Below are positions 7,157 to 15,899 of a stretch of DNA of 64,000 nt, piece by piece (positions within the stretch are counted from its first letter, which is position 1; each line of letters begins with the position of its first letter). Under the pieces are notes generated by a model, which was given only the letters and a program-made list of their open reading frames with translations, was not told the origin of the DNA and ran no database searches. Position numbers and translations under genes: made by a program. Origin of the DNA: Pseudomonas azerbaijanoccidentalis (GTDB lineage Bacteria > Pseudomonadota > Gammaproteobacteria > Pseudomonadales > Pseudomonadaceae); contig NZ_JAHSTU010000002.1 of assembly GCF_019145495.1 (NCBI RefSeq), forward strand, positions 558,001 to 622,000. The letters are read 5' to 3'.

Positions 7157-7508
7157 AGAGCAATGCCCTGCACCCCGGGCCCTGTTGGGAGCCCTTCAGT
7201 GCTGACCGCTTCTACTCGATTCGGAACTTAGCACGGGTTGTGCCAACTGATCGAATACAATCTGCAGGCCATACTTAGCACAATCAACCATTGAAATTGA
7301 ACACTCTATCGCCCATTGGATTGTGCACCATATTGAGGCCTGGGCGCCCTGGTTCGCACCGTCACGAATCGTCCTCACCCACTGCTTACCGAGCCCCTGA
7401 GACGCAGAATCCCATGACTGCGCGACAGCAACGACTTGGCACACTTCTGGCTTTGACTCCTCCCGAGTAGAAGCGGTCAGTGCCAGCCATGGCACCGGGC
7501 ATTGCTCT
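7157..7508. mobile_element. 350-bp element bounded by nested inverted repeats
   Basis: The 669-base gap between the Tsx gene and the ABC operon contains two nested perfect inverted repeats: AGAGCAATGCCC (7157-7168) with GGGCATTGCTCT (7497-7508), and the 17-bp CTGACCGCTTCTACTCG (7202-7218) with its complement at 7464-7480. The interior is less GC-rich and has a 99-codon minus-strand frame (7196-7495) with no ribosome site and no family I know. The layout suggests a MITE-like or insertion-sequence-derived element, or a very large hairpin. No target duplication was identified. The remaining gap (7509-7699) holds only the operon's upstream region. Confidence 0.45.
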
Positions 7509-7699
7509 TGCGCCCTCCCCTAAGGGCGTACGTCCGATTGGATGCTTGAACGCGGCGCCAGCGCCCCGGGCAAGAGAGAAGTGTTAGCCGCGTGTCTGTG
7601 CCTTGGCGCCCTCTCTCTTCCCACGTTCTCTCCAGTCGGTCCCTCGCTGGCGTGCCGATTGGCGCGCGGCGGTTTTCGAATCGTTGTGGAGAACACATC

Positions 7700-8722
7700 A
7701 TGAAAATTCGCTTTGCCTTGGGTCAACCGCTTCGCTCGCTGCTGGCCATGGCCCTCGTGCCCGCTGCCCTGATAGCGTCTCCGCTGGCCTTGGCCAATGA
7801 CAAGGTGGTGCTGCTCACTTCCTGGTATGCCCAGGCCGAACAGGGTGGTTTCTATCAGGCCCTGGCCGATGGTTTGTACGAGAAAGAAGGCCTGGACGTG
7901 ACCATTCGCATGGGTGGGCCGCAGGTTAATGGCATGCAGTTGCTGGTCAACAAACAGGCCGACTTCATCGTCAACTACGACTTGCAGATCCTCAAGAGCG
8001 TGGAGCAAGGCCTGCCCGTGGTAGCCGTGGCCGCGCCGTTTCAGGGCGACCCCCAAGGCTTGTTGACCCATGCCGATGTCAGTGGCCTGGACGCCTTGCA
8101 GAACAAGCAAGTGCTGGTGTCCACCTCCGGCCAGCAAACCTGGTGGCCGTGGCTCAAGGGCAAGTACCAACTCAAGGACAGCCAGGCCCGGCCCTACACC
8201 TTCAACCTGCAACCCTTCCTCGCGGACGCCAACACCACGCAGCAGGCCTATGCCAGTTCCGAGTTGTTCCAGGCGCTGAAGACCGGGGAGAAAGCCAACT
8301 TTTTCCTGTTTGCCGACGCCGGCTACCCGCCTTACGGCTCGACCCTGGCCACCCGCCAGGACGTGATTGATCAGCACCCTGACCGGGTCCAGCGTTTTGT
8401 TCGCGCCTCAATGGAGGGTTGGAAGCGCTACCTGGACAACCCGAGCGCCAACCATTTGATCAAGGCCGACAACCCGAACATGAGCGATGAACTGCTCGCC
8501 TGGGGCTTGTCGACTCTCAAGCAATACCGCCTGGTCACCGGCGGTGATGCCGCCACCCAGGGCATCGGCGTGATGAGCGATGCGCGCTGGCAGGCCACCC
8601 GCAATTTCATGGTCGAGGCCGGCCTGCTCGGTGCCGATGCGCCTTGGCAGAAGGCCTATACCACGCGCTTCGTCCAGGACCTGAAGGTGCTGCCGACCGC
8701 TGAACAGGCCGCCAGCCGCTAA
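7700..8722 (+). CDS. ABC transporter substrate-binding protein, NMT1/SsuA type
   Basis: A 340-residue periplasmic binding protein. The ATG at 7700 follows GTGGAGAAC and opens a classic signal peptide (MKIRFALGQPLRSLLAMAL, cleavage near ALAND). The mature protein begins VVLLTSWYAQAEQGGFYQALADGLYEKEGL, the pattern of NMT1/THI5-like solute-binding proteins that serve TauABC/SsuABC-type importers for sulfonates, nitrate or pyrimidine-like compounds. It is the first gene of an operon with a Rieske oxygenase, ATPase, permease, amidohydrolase and reductase, so its ligand is probably the compound those enzymes degrade, likely an N-heterocycle. The exact ligand cannot be read from sequence. Confidence 0.85.
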   Translation: MKIRFALGQPLRSLLAMALVPAALIASPLALANDKVVLLTSWYAQAEQGGFYQALADGLYEKEGLDVTIRMGGPQVNGMQLLVNKQADFIVNYDLQILKSVEQGLPVVAVAAPFQGDPQGLLTHADVSGLDALQNKQVLVSTSGQQTWWPWLKGKYQLKDSQARPYTFNLQPFLADANTTQQAYASSELFQALKTGEKANFFLFADAGYPPYGSTLATRQDVIDQHPDRVQRFVRASMEGWKRYLDNPSANHLIKADNPNMSDELLAWGLSTLKQYRLVTGGDAATQGIGVMSDARWQATRNFMVEAGLLGADAPWQKAYTTRFVQDLKVLPTAEQAASR

Positions 8723-8797
8723 GCCCGATTGCACCAACGTTGCACCCAAAGCCCGGGCCCAAGAGCCGGCTGAATGAATACCGTGAGGACACTTTTT

Positions 8798-9823
8798 ATG
8801 TTGGTCACCAAACAACCCGTATTGCGCCGTTTCTGGTACGCCCTGCTGCCCATGACCGCGCTGGATGCCGGCCCTCAACCCTTCACCCTGCTGGGTGAAG
8901 CCCTGGTGCTGTGGAAGCGCCCCGACGGCACCCCGGTGGCCATGCGCGACCGCTGCTGCCACCGCACCGCCAAGCTGTCCAAGGGCTTTGTCAGCGAGGA
9001 CGGCAACATTGCCTGCGGCTATCACGGCTGGGAATACGACTGCACCGGCACCTGCGTGAAGATCCCGCAGAACCCCGCGGGCATGATCCCGCCGGGCGCC
9101 TCGGTCCAGGCCTTTCACTGCCAGGAAAAATACGGCTACGCCTGGGTCGCCCTCGACGATCCGCTGCAACCGATCCCCGAGTTTCCCGAAGACGGCGCCC
9201 CGGGTTACCGGCGCATCTTCCAGTTTTATGAAGAGTGGAAAACCAGCCCGCTGCGGGTCATGGAAAACTCCTTCGACAACTCGCACTTTTCCTTCGTCCA
9301 CAAGGCCAACTTCGGCCTGTTCGACCAGCCGGCGCCGGCCGGCTACGAGTTCCGCGAAACCGACTACGGCTTCGAGGCCGAAACCCGAGTGCCGATCCGC
9401 AACCCCGAGGAAAGCTATCGGATCACCGGCACCCGCGAGCCGATCACCCAGCGCCACCTGATCAATCGTTATTACCTGCCCTTCTCCCGGCGCTTTGGCT
9501 GCATGTACCCGGACAGCGGCATCCACCACATCATTTACAACTGCGCGACGCCCATGGAAGACGGGCGCCTGATGCTGGTCCAGTGGCTGTATCGCAACGA
9601 CAGCGAGGAGCAATGCTCGACCCAGGAGCTGATCGACTGGGACGCGGCGATCACCGCCGAAGACCGAGACATTCTGGAAGCCACCGACTACGACGCCTGT
9701 GTCGACACTCGCCGCCGGGTGGAACTGCACATGCCGTCGGACAAGCCTGGCCTGGTGATTCGCCGGCAACTGCTGGGCCTGCTCGAAGCCCATGGCGAAA
9801 GCGAAGTGTTCCTCAGCCACTGA
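8798..9823 (+). CDS. Rieske-type non-heme iron oxygenase, oxygenase subunit
   Basis: A 341-residue ring-hydroxylating or dealkylating oxygenase. The Rieske site is visible as RCCHR (CxH) and CGYHGWEY (CxxH) near residues 45-75. The mononuclear iron site reads DNSHFSFVH near 160, with a likely third acidic ligand in DWDAAITAEDRDILE near the end. The ATG at 8798 is chosen because GAGGA sits 8 bases before it; an ATG 24 bases earlier lacks such a site. Size and layout resemble VanA and N-demethylase-type enzymes. Electrons would come from the VanB-like reductase encoded at the end of the operon. Substrate unknown. Confidence 0.88.
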   Translation: MLVTKQPVLRRFWYALLPMTALDAGPQPFTLLGEALVLWKRPDGTPVAMRDRCCHRTAKLSKGFVSEDGNIACGYHGWEYDCTGTCVKIPQNPAGMIPPGASVQAFHCQEKYGYAWVALDDPLQPIPEFPEDGAPGYRRIFQFYEEWKTSPLRVMENSFDNSHFSFVHKANFGLFDQPAPAGYEFRETDYGFEAETRVPIRNPEESYRITGTREPITQRHLINRYYLPFSRRFGCMYPDSGIHHIIYNCATPMEDGRLMLVQWLYRNDSEEQCSTQELIDWDAAITAEDRDILEATDYDACVDTRRRVELHMPSDKPGLVIRRQLLGLLEAHGESEVFLSH

Positions 9824-9883
9824 GTTCAGCGCCCCGGTACGCCGGGGCTTATCCGGTCGCTCATGACCCCAGGGGAGAGCGCT

Positions 9884-10726
9884 ATGTTGATGCAAACCAT
9901 AACTCCAGCCGACGCCCGGCCACAGGCGTTGCCCGGCACCGACAGCGTGGGTGTGCAAACGCCGCTGTTCGCCAACCAGGTGGAAAAAACCTACAGCAAT
10001 GGCACCCAGGCCTTGAGCCGGGTGAAGCTGGCGATTCAGCGCGGCGAATTCGTCTCATTGCTCGGCCCTTCAGGCTGCGGCAAGAGCACCTTGCTGAAGA
10101 TGTTCGCCGGCCTCGAACAACCCTCAGCCGGCCATGTGCGCTGGTGGGGCAAGGACAGCCCGGCCAGCCCAACGCAAGGGCAAAGCCTGGCCATGGTGTT
10201 CCAGGAGGCGACCCTGATGCCCTGGGCCCGGGTCAGCGACAACGTGCGCCTGCCCCTGGACCTGGCCGGCGTGCCCAAGGCCCAGAGCCAGCCCAAGGTC
10301 GACGCGGCCCTGGCCCTGGTCGGCCTGGACCGCTTCAGCCAGGTGTACCCACGAGAACTCTCCGGCGGCATGCAAATGCGCGCTTCCATCGCCCGGGCCC
10401 TGGCCACCGAGCCCAATCTGCTGCTGATGGATGAACCCTTCGGCGCCCTCGACGAGTTCACCCGCAACAAGCTCGACAGTGACCTGCGCCAGCTGTGGGC
10501 CAGCCGCGACCTGACCGTGGTGTTCGTCACCCACAGCATTTTCGAGGCGGTGTACCTGTCGTCGCGGGTGGTGGTGATGGGCGCGCGCCCGGGCCGGGTG
10601 ATCGCCGACATCGAGATCGACGGCCCCCTGGAGCGAGACGAGGCCTACCGCACCTCCCCGGCCTTTATCGAGCAGTGCGCACGCCTGTCCCGGCTGTTGG
10701 CCCAGGCCAATGGCGACATTTGCTGA
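9884..10726 (+). CDS. ABC transporter ATP-binding protein, TauB/SsuB type
   Basis: A 280-residue ATPase. Walker A is GPSGCGKS, the Q-loop VFQEATLMPW, the signature LSGGMQMR, Walker B LLLMDEPFGALDE, and the H-loop VTHS. The pattern ATLMPWARVSDNV and the short C-terminus are typical of the nitrate/sulfonate/taurine ATPase branch. The ATG at 9884 has GGGGAGAG just before it, while an upstream in-frame ATG lacks one. It would pair with the permease 20 bases downstream and the binding protein two genes upstream to make a three-part importer. All expected motifs are intact. Confidence 0.92.
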   Translation: MLMQTITPADARPQALPGTDSVGVQTPLFANQVEKTYSNGTQALSRVKLAIQRGEFVSLLGPSGCGKSTLLKMFAGLEQPSAGHVRWWGKDSPASPTQGQSLAMVFQEATLMPWARVSDNVRLPLDLAGVPKAQSQPKVDAALALVGLDRFSQVYPRELSGGMQMRASIARALATEPNLLLMDEPFGALDEFTRNKLDSDLRQLWASRDLTVVFVTHSIFEAVYLSSRVVVMGARPGRVIADIEIDGPLERDEAYRTSPAFIEQCARLSRLLAQANGDIC

Positions 10727-10746
10727 CTCACTATGAGAGCCCAATC

Positions 10747-11550
10747 ATGAGCCCATCCTTTACTCCCTGGTTGCGACACCCCACGGTGTTGCGCATCGTC
10801 TCGCCGCTGCTGCTCGGCGCCGTGTTGCTGAGCCTGTGGCAACTGGCCTGCGTGGCCTGGAAAGTGCCGGTGTACCTGGTGCCCTCTCCGGCCGACATCG
10901 GCCGCACCCTGGTCAGCGATGGCCCGATGTTGCTCGGTGCGTTGTGGATGACCTTGAAGATCACCTTCTTCTCGTTCGCCCTGGCGGTGCTGATCGGCAC
11001 GTTGGCGGCCTTTGTCTTTGTGCAGAGCCGGGTGCTTGAAGCCAGCTTGTTTCCCTACGCGATCCTGTTGCAGGTCACGCCGGTGGTGGCGGTGGCGCCG
11101 CTGATCATCATCTGGTGCAGCAACACCACGCTGGCGTTGGTGATTTGCGCGACCCTGGTGGCGATTTTCCCGATCATCGCCAACACCGTACTCGGCCTGC
11201 GCAGCGTCAATCCCGGCTTGCTCAATCTGTTCCGCCTGAACCGTGCCAGCCGCTGGCAGGTACTACTGCGCCTGCGCATTCCCAGCGCCCTGCCGTGTTT
11301 TTTTGCCGGGCTGCGCATTGCCAGCGGGCTGGCGTTGATCGGCGCGGTGGTGGCGGAGTTCGTCGCGGGCACCGGGGGCACCGGCGCCGGGCTGGCGTAC
11401 CAGATTCTCCAGGCCGGTTTCCAACTGAATATTCCAAGGCTGTTCGCCGCCCTGCTGCTGATCGCCCTGACCGGTGTCGCGCTGTTCAGCCTGATGGCCC
11501 TGCTGGCCCGGTTGAGCTTGCGCAACTGGCACGAAAGCGAACTCGGCTAA
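10747..11550 (+). CDS. ABC transporter permease, TauC/SsuC type
   Basis: A 267-residue inner-membrane protein with about six hydrophobic segments, beginning MSPSFTPWLRHPTV. The cytoplasmic EAA-like loop appears as LFRLNRASRWQVLLRLRIPSALP, the element that contacts the ATPase. The stretch LIGAVVAEFVAGTGGTGAGLAYQI near 205-230 is characteristic of the nitrate/sulfonate permease family. The start chosen is the ATG at 10747, just after the ATPase gene; the frame is open further back, but that part overlaps the ATPase out of frame. It completes the importer. Confidence 0.9.
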   Translation: MSPSFTPWLRHPTVLRIVSPLLLGAVLLSLWQLACVAWKVPVYLVPSPADIGRTLVSDGPMLLGALWMTLKITFFSFALAVLIGTLAAFVFVQSRVLEASLFPYAILLQVTPVVAVAPLIIIWCSNTTLALVICATLVAIFPIIANTVLGLRSVNPGLLNLFRLNRASRWQVLLRLRIPSALPCFFAGLRIASGLALIGAVVAEFVAGTGGTGAGLAYQILQAGFQLNIPRLFAALLLIALTGVALFSLMALLARLSLRNWHESELG

Positions 11551-11590
11551 CCCTTTGAGCCCGCCGCAGTCGCGGCGTATGGAGCCTCAC

Positions 11591-13021
11591 ATGACGTTTC
11601 AAAACAGCTGGCTGGTGCGCAATGCCAGCGCCATTCTCACCGGGTTGTCCGGCGCGGCGGCGCGCCATGCCGGGCCTGATATTCGCATCGTCGACGGGCG
11701 CATCGCCGCCATCGGCGCCCTGCAACTCCTGCCCGGGGAGCGCGTGCTGGATGCCACCGATTGCGTGGTCTACCCGGCGTGGGTCAATACCCACCATCAC
11801 TTGTTTCAGTCGCTGCTCAAAGGCATTCCCGCAGGTATCGACCAGAGCCTGGGGGCCTGGCTGGGGGCCGTGCCCTATCGCTATCGCGGCCTGTTTGACG
11901 AGCAGAGCTTTCGCCTGGCCGCACGCATTGGCCTGGTTGAATTGGCGCGCTCCGGCTGCGCCACCGTCGCCGACCACCATTACCTGTACTTGCCGGGCAT
12001 GGCCTTTGACAGTGCCGAGGTGCTGTTCGAGGAAGCCGAACGCCTGGGGCTGCGTTTTGTCCTGTGCCGGGGCGGCGCCACACAAGCACGACAAGCCGAA
12101 GGCAAGGCGGTGGCCGGGCCGGAAACACTGGAGCAGTACCTGAACGACGTTGAGCGCTTGGTGCGGCGTTACCACGACCCGGCCGCCGATGCCTGGCGAC
12201 GGATTGTGATGGCGCCCACCAGCCCTCCCTACTCCATGCCGGCGGAACATCTGCGCGAAACCGCGCGGGTCGCCCGGAGATTGGGCATTCGCCTGCACAG
12301 CCATCTGAGCGAAACCGTCGAATATCAAAACGAGGTTCAGCAACGCCACGGCATGTCGCCGGTGGCGTTCTGTGCCGAGCAGGAGTGGCTGGGGCCGGAC
12401 GTGTGGTTCGCCCATCTGGTGAAACTCGATGCCGAGGAAATCCAGATGCTCGGTGCCAGCGGCACGGGCATCGCCCATTGCCCGCAAAGCAATGGCCGCC
12501 TGGGCAGTGGCATCGCCGATGTGGTGGCCATGGAAGCCGCCGGGATGCAGGTGTCGATCGGCGTGGACGGCGCCGCCTCCAACGAGGCCTGCGACATGAT
12601 CAGCGAAACCCACGCCGCCTGGCTGATGCAGCGGGCCAAAGCCGGCGAACGGAGCCGGCCGCGGTATGCCGGCGGCGACGAGGAAGGCGGTGCCCACGCG
12701 GCCACGGTAGAAGACGTGGTGCGCTGGGGTACCGCTGGCGGGGCCAAGGTATTGGGCTTGGACGCCGTGGGCAGCCTGCAGGTGGGCATGGCGGCCGACT
12801 TGGCGATTTACCGCCTGGACCAGCCGCGCTACTTCGGCCTGCACGACCCGGCAATCGGCCCGGTGGTAGGCGGCGGACGCCCGACCTTGCGCGCCATGCT
12901 CGTGGGCGGGCGGTTGACCGTCGACAACGACCAGTTGCCCGACCTCGACCTGGCCGAACTCGGCGCCCAGGCCCGGGATGCGGTGCGCCGCTTGCAGCAG
13001 GCCGCAGGAGTCCGCGCATGA
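11591..13021 (+). CDS. Amidohydrolase, 8-oxoguanine deaminase / AtzB-TrzN class
   Basis: A 476-residue metal-dependent hydrolase of the cytosine deaminase-like superfamily. Metal ligands are visible as NTHHHLFQ (HxH, near 65), RLHSHLSE (His near 235), HCPQSNGRL (near 290) and IGVDGAASNE (Asp near 320). The ADHHYLY motif near 133 also occurs in 8-oxoguanine deaminases such as Pa0142. Relatives remove amino or alkylamino groups from purines, pyrimidines or s-triazines. GGAG six bases upstream supports the ATG at 11591. Together with the oxygenase it suggests degradation of an N-heterocyclic base. The exact substrate (8-oxoguanine, isoguanine or another base) is inference. Confidence 0.82.
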   Translation: MTFQNSWLVRNASAILTGLSGAAARHAGPDIRIVDGRIAAIGALQLLPGERVLDATDCVVYPAWVNTHHHLFQSLLKGIPAGIDQSLGAWLGAVPYRYRGLFDEQSFRLAARIGLVELARSGCATVADHHYLYLPGMAFDSAEVLFEEAERLGLRFVLCRGGATQARQAEGKAVAGPETLEQYLNDVERLVRRYHDPAADAWRRIVMAPTSPPYSMPAEHLRETARVARRLGIRLHSHLSETVEYQNEVQQRHGMSPVAFCAEQEWLGPDVWFAHLVKLDAEEIQMLGASGTGIAHCPQSNGRLGSGIADVVAMEAAGMQVSIGVDGAASNEACDMISETHAAWLMQRAKAGERSRPRYAGGDEEGGAHAATVEDVVRWGTAGGAKVLGLDAVGSLQVGMAADLAIYRLDQPRYFGLHDPAIGPVVGGGRPTLRAMLVGGRLTVDNDQLPDLDLAELGAQARDAVRRLQQAAGVRA

Positions 13022-13962
13022 GTTGGTCTGCCCTGCACGTGCGCAGCCTGCGCCTGGAAGCCGACGATGTGCTGGGGATCGAACTGGCCCCCGTCGACGC
13101 CGCGCCCCTGCCCTTCACCTGGGCCCCAGGCGCCCATGTCGACCTGCGCCTGGGCAACGGCGCGGTGCGCCAGTATTCGGTACTGAGCCTGCCGGAAGAT
13201 GGCCACCTGTACCTGGGGATCAAGCGCGAGCCGGCCTCCCGGGGTGGCTCGCGCTGGCTGCACGAGCAACTGCGCCTGGGCGCGCAGATTGAAGTCAGTG
13301 CGCCACGCAATTTGTTCGCCCTGCAACCGGGCAGCGGGCCGGTGACGCTGGTGGCGGCGGGCATCGGTATTACGCCGTTGCTGCCGATGTATCGCCAATG
13401 CCTTGCCGAAGGACGTCCCGTGCGCTTGCTTTATTTCACCCGGGAGACACGCCAGGCGCCTTTCATCCAGCGCCTGGGCGCCGACGTCCAGTGGTACGGC
13501 GGCTTGCGCGCCGGGAAAATCGCCGAGCTGTTGGCCAGGCAATTTCCCGCGTGGCAGACCGAAGCGGGTTTGTACTGCTGCGGCCCGACCGGTTTCATGG
13601 ATGCCGTCGAACAGGTGGCGCTCAAGTCGAACTGGCCGGCCACAGCCCTGTATCGCGAGCACTTCCAGGCCCAGCAGCCCGCGAACCCTGAGGCGCACAG
13701 CTTTTCACTGGAGCTGCGACGCAGTGGTTGTGAGGTTCAGGTGCAAACCGGTGAAAACCTGATCCAGGCTGCTTCGCGGGCCGGGGTCAATCTGGAATTT
13801 TCCTGTGGCATGGGCATGTGCGGCGCATGCGTGTGCCGGGTCCTTGAAGGCGAACCGGAGCACCGCGACGAATGCCTGAGTGACGCCCAGCGCCAAAGCG
13901 GTGAATGGATCGCGCCCTGCGTTTCCGGTAGTCGCGGCACACGCCTGGTGCTGGATGCCTGA
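13018..13962 (+). CDS. VanB-like oxidoreductase (flavin plus [2Fe-2S] ferredoxin domain)
   Basis: A 314-residue electron-transfer protein for the Rieske oxygenase. The order is a ferredoxin-NADP reductase FMN domain (RQYSVLSLPE near 58), a pyridine-nucleotide domain (LVAAGIGITPLLPM near 112 and YCCGPTGFM near 190), and a C-terminal plant-type [2Fe-2S] domain with CGMGMCGACVC and a distant fourth Cys in IAPCVSGS. Its ATG overlaps the amidohydrolase stop (ATGA), so the two are translationally coupled. Single-protein reductases of this kind serve class IA Rieske oxygenases such as vanillate demethylase. Confidence 0.9.
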   Translation: MSWSALHVRSLRLEADDVLGIELAPVDAAPLPFTWAPGAHVDLRLGNGAVRQYSVLSLPEDGHLYLGIKREPASRGGSRWLHEQLRLGAQIEVSAPRNLFALQPGSGPVTLVAAGIGITPLLPMYRQCLAEGRPVRLLYFTRETRQAPFIQRLGADVQWYGGLRAGKIAELLARQFPAWQTEAGLYCCGPTGFMDAVEQVALKSNWPATALYREHFQAQQPANPEAHSFSLELRRSGCEVQVQTGENLIQAASRAGVNLEFSCGMGMCGACVCRVLEGEPEHRDECLSDAQRQSGEWIAPCVSGSRGTRLVLDA

Positions 13963-13975
13963 GCGGTGGGGCATG

Positions 13976-13995
13976 AGGCCCGTTAAAGCGGGCCT
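13976..13995. terminator. Hairpin at the end of the catabolic operon
   Basis: AGGCCCG (13976-13982) pairs with CGGGCCT (13989-13995) around TTAAAG. It lies 14 bases after the reductase stop and before the convergent minus-strand gene ending at 14045. No long T run follows, so it may be a weak or bidirectional terminator. Confidence 0.5.
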
Positions 13996-14044
13996 GGTTG
14001 GGGGTCAGCGTGAGCATTGCAGCGGAGGGGGTAAATCCTGCGGG

Positions 14045-14791
14045 TTACTTCAGCGCTTTTACGACTCGAACGTCGATGGGAAAGCCATCCGCTCCGGCCA
14101 GTTTCTTCCACCCCACGTACTGAAAAACCCCTTTCGGATTGATGTAGTCGCCTCGTTCCACGGTTTCACCGCCCAGCACGGCGACGTACTTGTAGACGCC
14201 GCAGCTGCCGTCCGAACGACGCACGGTGTACACCACGTAGGGTTTGACGTATTGCGCGGCGCGGAAATGGCGGCCGCAGCCAAAATCGACTGTGATCATC
14301 AAGGTCTTCAGATTCGCCTCGCCATCCAGTTCGGCGTGCTGGTCGAGGTCGCCGATTTCGCCGACGTCGGTGAAGCCCAGGGAGCGAGCACGTTTGTATT
14401 CCGGGGAGTTCAGGTGCTCGGTCTGGGCCTGGCGGAAATGTTGATCCATCGCCTCGTCGTTTTCAGCACTGCCCTTGGCCACTGTGTCTTTGGCTTGGGA
14501 AACGACGTTTTCACAACGGGCGTAATCGGGGGAGCCGAGGCTTGGCTGGGCCAGGTTCTTGCGGTGTACCGTAATGGTTCGCAGAAAGCCCTGGATGTTG
14601 GGCAAGACATCCATGGCCATCTTGCGCCCGTTCTGTACATCGGTCACATCCCGCTGTAATTGCTGGCAATCGGAGAGGTAAGTTTTCCAGGCGTATTCCG
14701 GGGGTTCTTCCCAGTCGGCGAGTGCCGGGTTCATCACGACGGCGAAAGTGATTGCGCAGAATAAGCGCGAGGCTGGAGTGGCAGTGAGCAT
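14045..14791 (-). CDS. Exported protein of unknown function
   Basis: A 248-residue protein with a signal peptide (SRLFCAITFAVVMNPALADW) and a mature part rich in charged helices, with Cys at about 42, 98 and in the pair DFGCGRH and DGSCGVY. The second half reads as beta structure (YVKPYVVYTVRRSDGSC, KYVAVLGGETVERGDYI), possibly a small barrel or sandwich stabilised by a disulfide. I do not recognise a family. It is convergent with the catabolic operon and separated from the type VI module by 130 bases, so its role cannot be inferred from neighbours. Confidence 0.65.
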   Translation of the reverse strand: MLTATPASRLFCAITFAVVMNPALADWEEPPEYAWKTYLSDCQQLQRDVTDVQNGRKMAMDVLPNIQGFLRTITVHRKNLAQPSLGSPDYARCENVVSQAKDTVAKGSAENDEAMDQHFRQAQTEHLNSPEYKRARSLGFTDVGEIGDLDQHAELDGEANLKTLMITVDFGCGRHFRAAQYVKPYVVYTVRRSDGSCGVYKYVAVLGGETVERGDYINPKGVFQYVGWKKLAGADGFPIDVRVVKALK

Positions 14792-14923
14792 GTGTAGTCC
14801 ATTACAGAGTTGAAGACAGTGGCGCGACGCTACTATTTTGCCATTTTGCTGTCCACTGGCAGCCTAAGGTAGGCCCCATTCCTGCGAACAAGGGTTGGGG
14901 TTCGGTGCAGAACATTATCAACT

Positions 14924-15409
14924 CTAATCAAACAGCCTATAGCGCAGTTCTTTGCCAAAGAAAATAGATACAAAATACAAAATAAACCCAGCCCACAGAC
15001 TGACTTTCATTACGTCCCTAAATAGCTGTTTGCAAGAAGAACGATAGTGATTGACTACAGCACCAGATAACGTACCAACTGAGAGCAGAATCAACGACAG
15101 CGCTGGCGCAGCAACGCCAAAACCTTTGAATTCCAATAACTTTGAGTGAAAGCGATTTCCATAAGGCAGCACGAGATACTCACACCACATCGCATAACTG
15201 GCGATTGCTAAAAACATAAAGGAAATGAAACCGAGCACGATCGTTAATCGATTTTTATGCACCCGCGATACAGTTTTTTCTTTTGATTGATGCCTGGATT
15301 TTCTACATCCATAACAGACACCAATCTTAATCCCTCTTGTTCCTGTTTCATTTAGTGCGCCACAGCATCTGCATTTTCTTGCTATTGACTTAAATTTTCC
15401 ACGAGCCAT
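14924..15409 (-). CDS. Small membrane protein with N-terminal zinc-ribbon
   Basis: A 161-residue protein. The N-terminus has two Cys pairs (CRCCG near 13-17 and CYGC near 32-35), which fits a zinc-ribbon, followed by a basic stretch and three or four hydrophobic segments (for example LTIVLGFISFMFLAIASYAM). It is AT-richer than the core genes. It follows the three related membrane proteins of the type VI module on the same strand, 100 bases after the frameshifted copy. It may be a passenger or an extra protective gene; no family is recognised. Confidence 0.6.
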   Translation of the reverse strand: MARGKFKSIARKCRCCGALNETGTRGIKIGVCYGCRKSRHQSKEKTVSRVHKNRLTIVLGFISFMFLAIASYAMWCEYLVLPYGNRFHSKLLEFKGFGVAAPALSLILLSVGTLSGAVVNHYRSSCKQLFRDVMKVSLWAGFILYFVSIFFGKELRYRLFD

Positions 15410-15508
15410 CCGTCCAAGCCCTTCGTTATGTATGACTCGTCATTAAATCCATTGCTGCAGTGCAGATCCGAGCAAGGTCAACCAAGGAAATTTGCCTCAA
15501 AACACGCT

Positions 15509-15842
15509 TTAGGACCAAACGACATAAAGCGAATAAAGGAAAATCGCAAAAAAAAATATGCCACCAGTGATCCACGGCGCTAACAACTTTTTCTTGAGAT
15601 GAAGCGGTAATTTCTCGCAAAACTCAGGAATCAAAAACATTAAAGCAATTGAACAATTTCTAATAACTGTGCCTTGCAATCCTAAGCCTGACAAACCTTT
15701 TCGATTAATCGCAACAAATTTACTTTTTCCGAGATGCTTTTCAATTCGTTCAGTAAGCAGGTACGAAGATGCAAATATCCAGCGAAAGAAATAGACCTAT
15801 CATTGCCACGAGCCCAACATACGCCAGAGTAAGCTCACTCAT
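15509..15842 (-). pseudogene. Third immunity-like membrane protein copy, frameshifted
   Basis: Starting from the ATG at 15842 (GGAGGTG just before it) the frame reads MSELTLAYVGLVAMIGLFLS and then stops after about 30 codons. Shifting frame by one base near 15783 restores the rest: WIFASSYLLTERIEKHLGKS, KFVAINRKGLSGLGLQG, and so on to LYVVWS. This matches the intact copy at 15900-16265 (WIYVFSYLFTELIE, KFVASNRKALSGLGLLG). It also lacks about nine residues in the middle compared with that copy. A single indel therefore inactivated it, unless a frameshift is programmed. Confidence 0.75.
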
Positions 15843-15899
15843 CACCTCCCCCCTTTTAAAAATTCACCAACAGCCAATCCAGCAGTATCAACAATAAAA

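Noticed and set aside
8408..9958. A 516-codon frame antisense to the Rieske oxygenase gene
   Set aside because: Typical antisense shadow of GC-rich coding DNA; the sense strand has an intact, motif-rich enzyme.
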